Assembly: GCF_964204865.1 (NCBI RefSeq)
Contig: NC_135253.1
Coordinates: 22,108,001 to 22,172,000 of the forward strand
Direction of reading: 5' to 3'
Length of the DNA stretch: 64,000 nt
From: Styela clava
Taxonomy: Eukaryota; Chordata; Ascidiacea; Stolidobranchia; Styelidae
The notes under the pieces were generated by a model. The model had not been told where the DNA came from and made no database searches. It worked only from the letters and a program-made list of their open reading frames with translations. The first letter of the stretch is position 1; the number at the start of each line of letters is the position of its first letter. Positions 63,863 through 64,000 of the stretch are shown here, in pieces. The position numbers and the translations under genes are program-made.

Positions 63863-64000
63863 TCCACGAGCCTAGGGGTGAATTTCTGCAATACATAATT
63901 CCCAAATTCCCAAACCTCTCGCAAATAACCATCCCTGATTGGGATTCGAACCTGCAAACCCACGCAAGGTAATCAGAGGTGCGATGGCGAGCATATTCCA

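Larger units (their letters stand above)
1..64000 (-). repeat. tRNA-Val tandem gene array (interrupted 24,130-29,784)
   Basis: About 152 tRNA-Val genes in one orientation, separated by related spacers, fill the window on both sides of one retrotransposon. Unit lengths cluster at 325, 367 and 378 bp, with about 607 bp where module C is present. Each gene reads GTTTCCGTAGTGTAGTGG at its 5' end on the minus strand and carries internal A and B boxes (B box GGTTCGAGCCC). Isoacceptors are read from the loop between the GTTCGC and GCGAA stem strands: TTTACAC gives UAC, CTAACAC gives AAC, TTCACAC gives CAC. Spacer classes A, B and C and trailer classes T6, AAC trailer and no T4 are used in the entries below. 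The array could supply the whole valine set (GUU/GUC by inosine-modified AAC, GUA by UAC, GUG by CAC). How many copies are transcribed cannot be told from sequence. Confidence 0.95.
63283..64000. repeat. Third partial copy, offset 5,105
   Basis: After the gene at 63282 the sequence jumps back to that following 58249, giving a third copy of the half-tRNA and the 49060-type gene. Confidence 0.85.

Overview
The window is animal-type nuclear DNA. It is a long tandem array of tRNA-Val genes, all on the minus strand, interrupted once by a Tx1/L1-like non-LTR retrotransposon. I place about 152 full-length or near-full-length tRNA-Val genes, spaced mostly 325, 367 or 378 bp apart, plus about a dozen fragments. 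By my reading about 81 carry anticodon UAC, 47 AAC, 23 CAC and one UAU. One array therefore holds all three valine isoacceptors. The tRNA bodies match the metazoan cytosolic tRNA-Val sequence closely. The retrotransposon (APE endonuclease plus reverse transcriptase, gag-like CCHC ORF1, poly(A) tail) and a SINE-like tRNA-related spacer also point to an invertebrate or lower-vertebrate animal. I cannot name the species.

Layout in plus coordinates: 1-24,129 left array; 24,130-29,784 retrotransposon (minus strand); 29,785-64,000 right array. Each repeat unit is one tRNA gene plus a spacer. The 5' flank of a gene lies to its right. Type A flank: a TATA-like element about 45 nt upstream of the gene. 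Type B flank: a tRNA-related sequence with a good Pol III B box. A third spacer module, C, is about 370 bp, AT-rich, and carries a run of 9-13 T on the tRNA-sense strand; it lies in the 3' trailer of CAC genes. The 3' trailer lies to the left. 'T6' means a T6 run 9-14 nt after the gene; 'AAC trailer' means a distinct sequence whose first T4 is about 30 nt downstream; 'no T4' means none for about 70 nt.

The array has layered higher-order repeats of 549, 660, 1,622, 1,708, about 2,163, about 7,887 and 9,625 bp. Several breakpoints fall inside tRNA genes, as expected if the tRNA genes are the homology used in unequal exchange.

The most unusual locus is the retrotransposon. Its poly(A) end is joined to tRNA-Val exactly at the start of the anticodon loop. 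Its 5' end, directly before ORF1, is a mosaic of 5' parts of other tRNAs (clear tRNA-Ser GCU, tRNA-Thr-like), each ending just past its anticodon loop. I infer an element that targets the anticodon arm of tRNA genes and carries remnants of earlier target genes. ORF2 is broken by a single in-frame TGA. Apart from the retrotransposon ORFs I see no protein-coding gene. The many short ORFs in the array are readings of the repeats.
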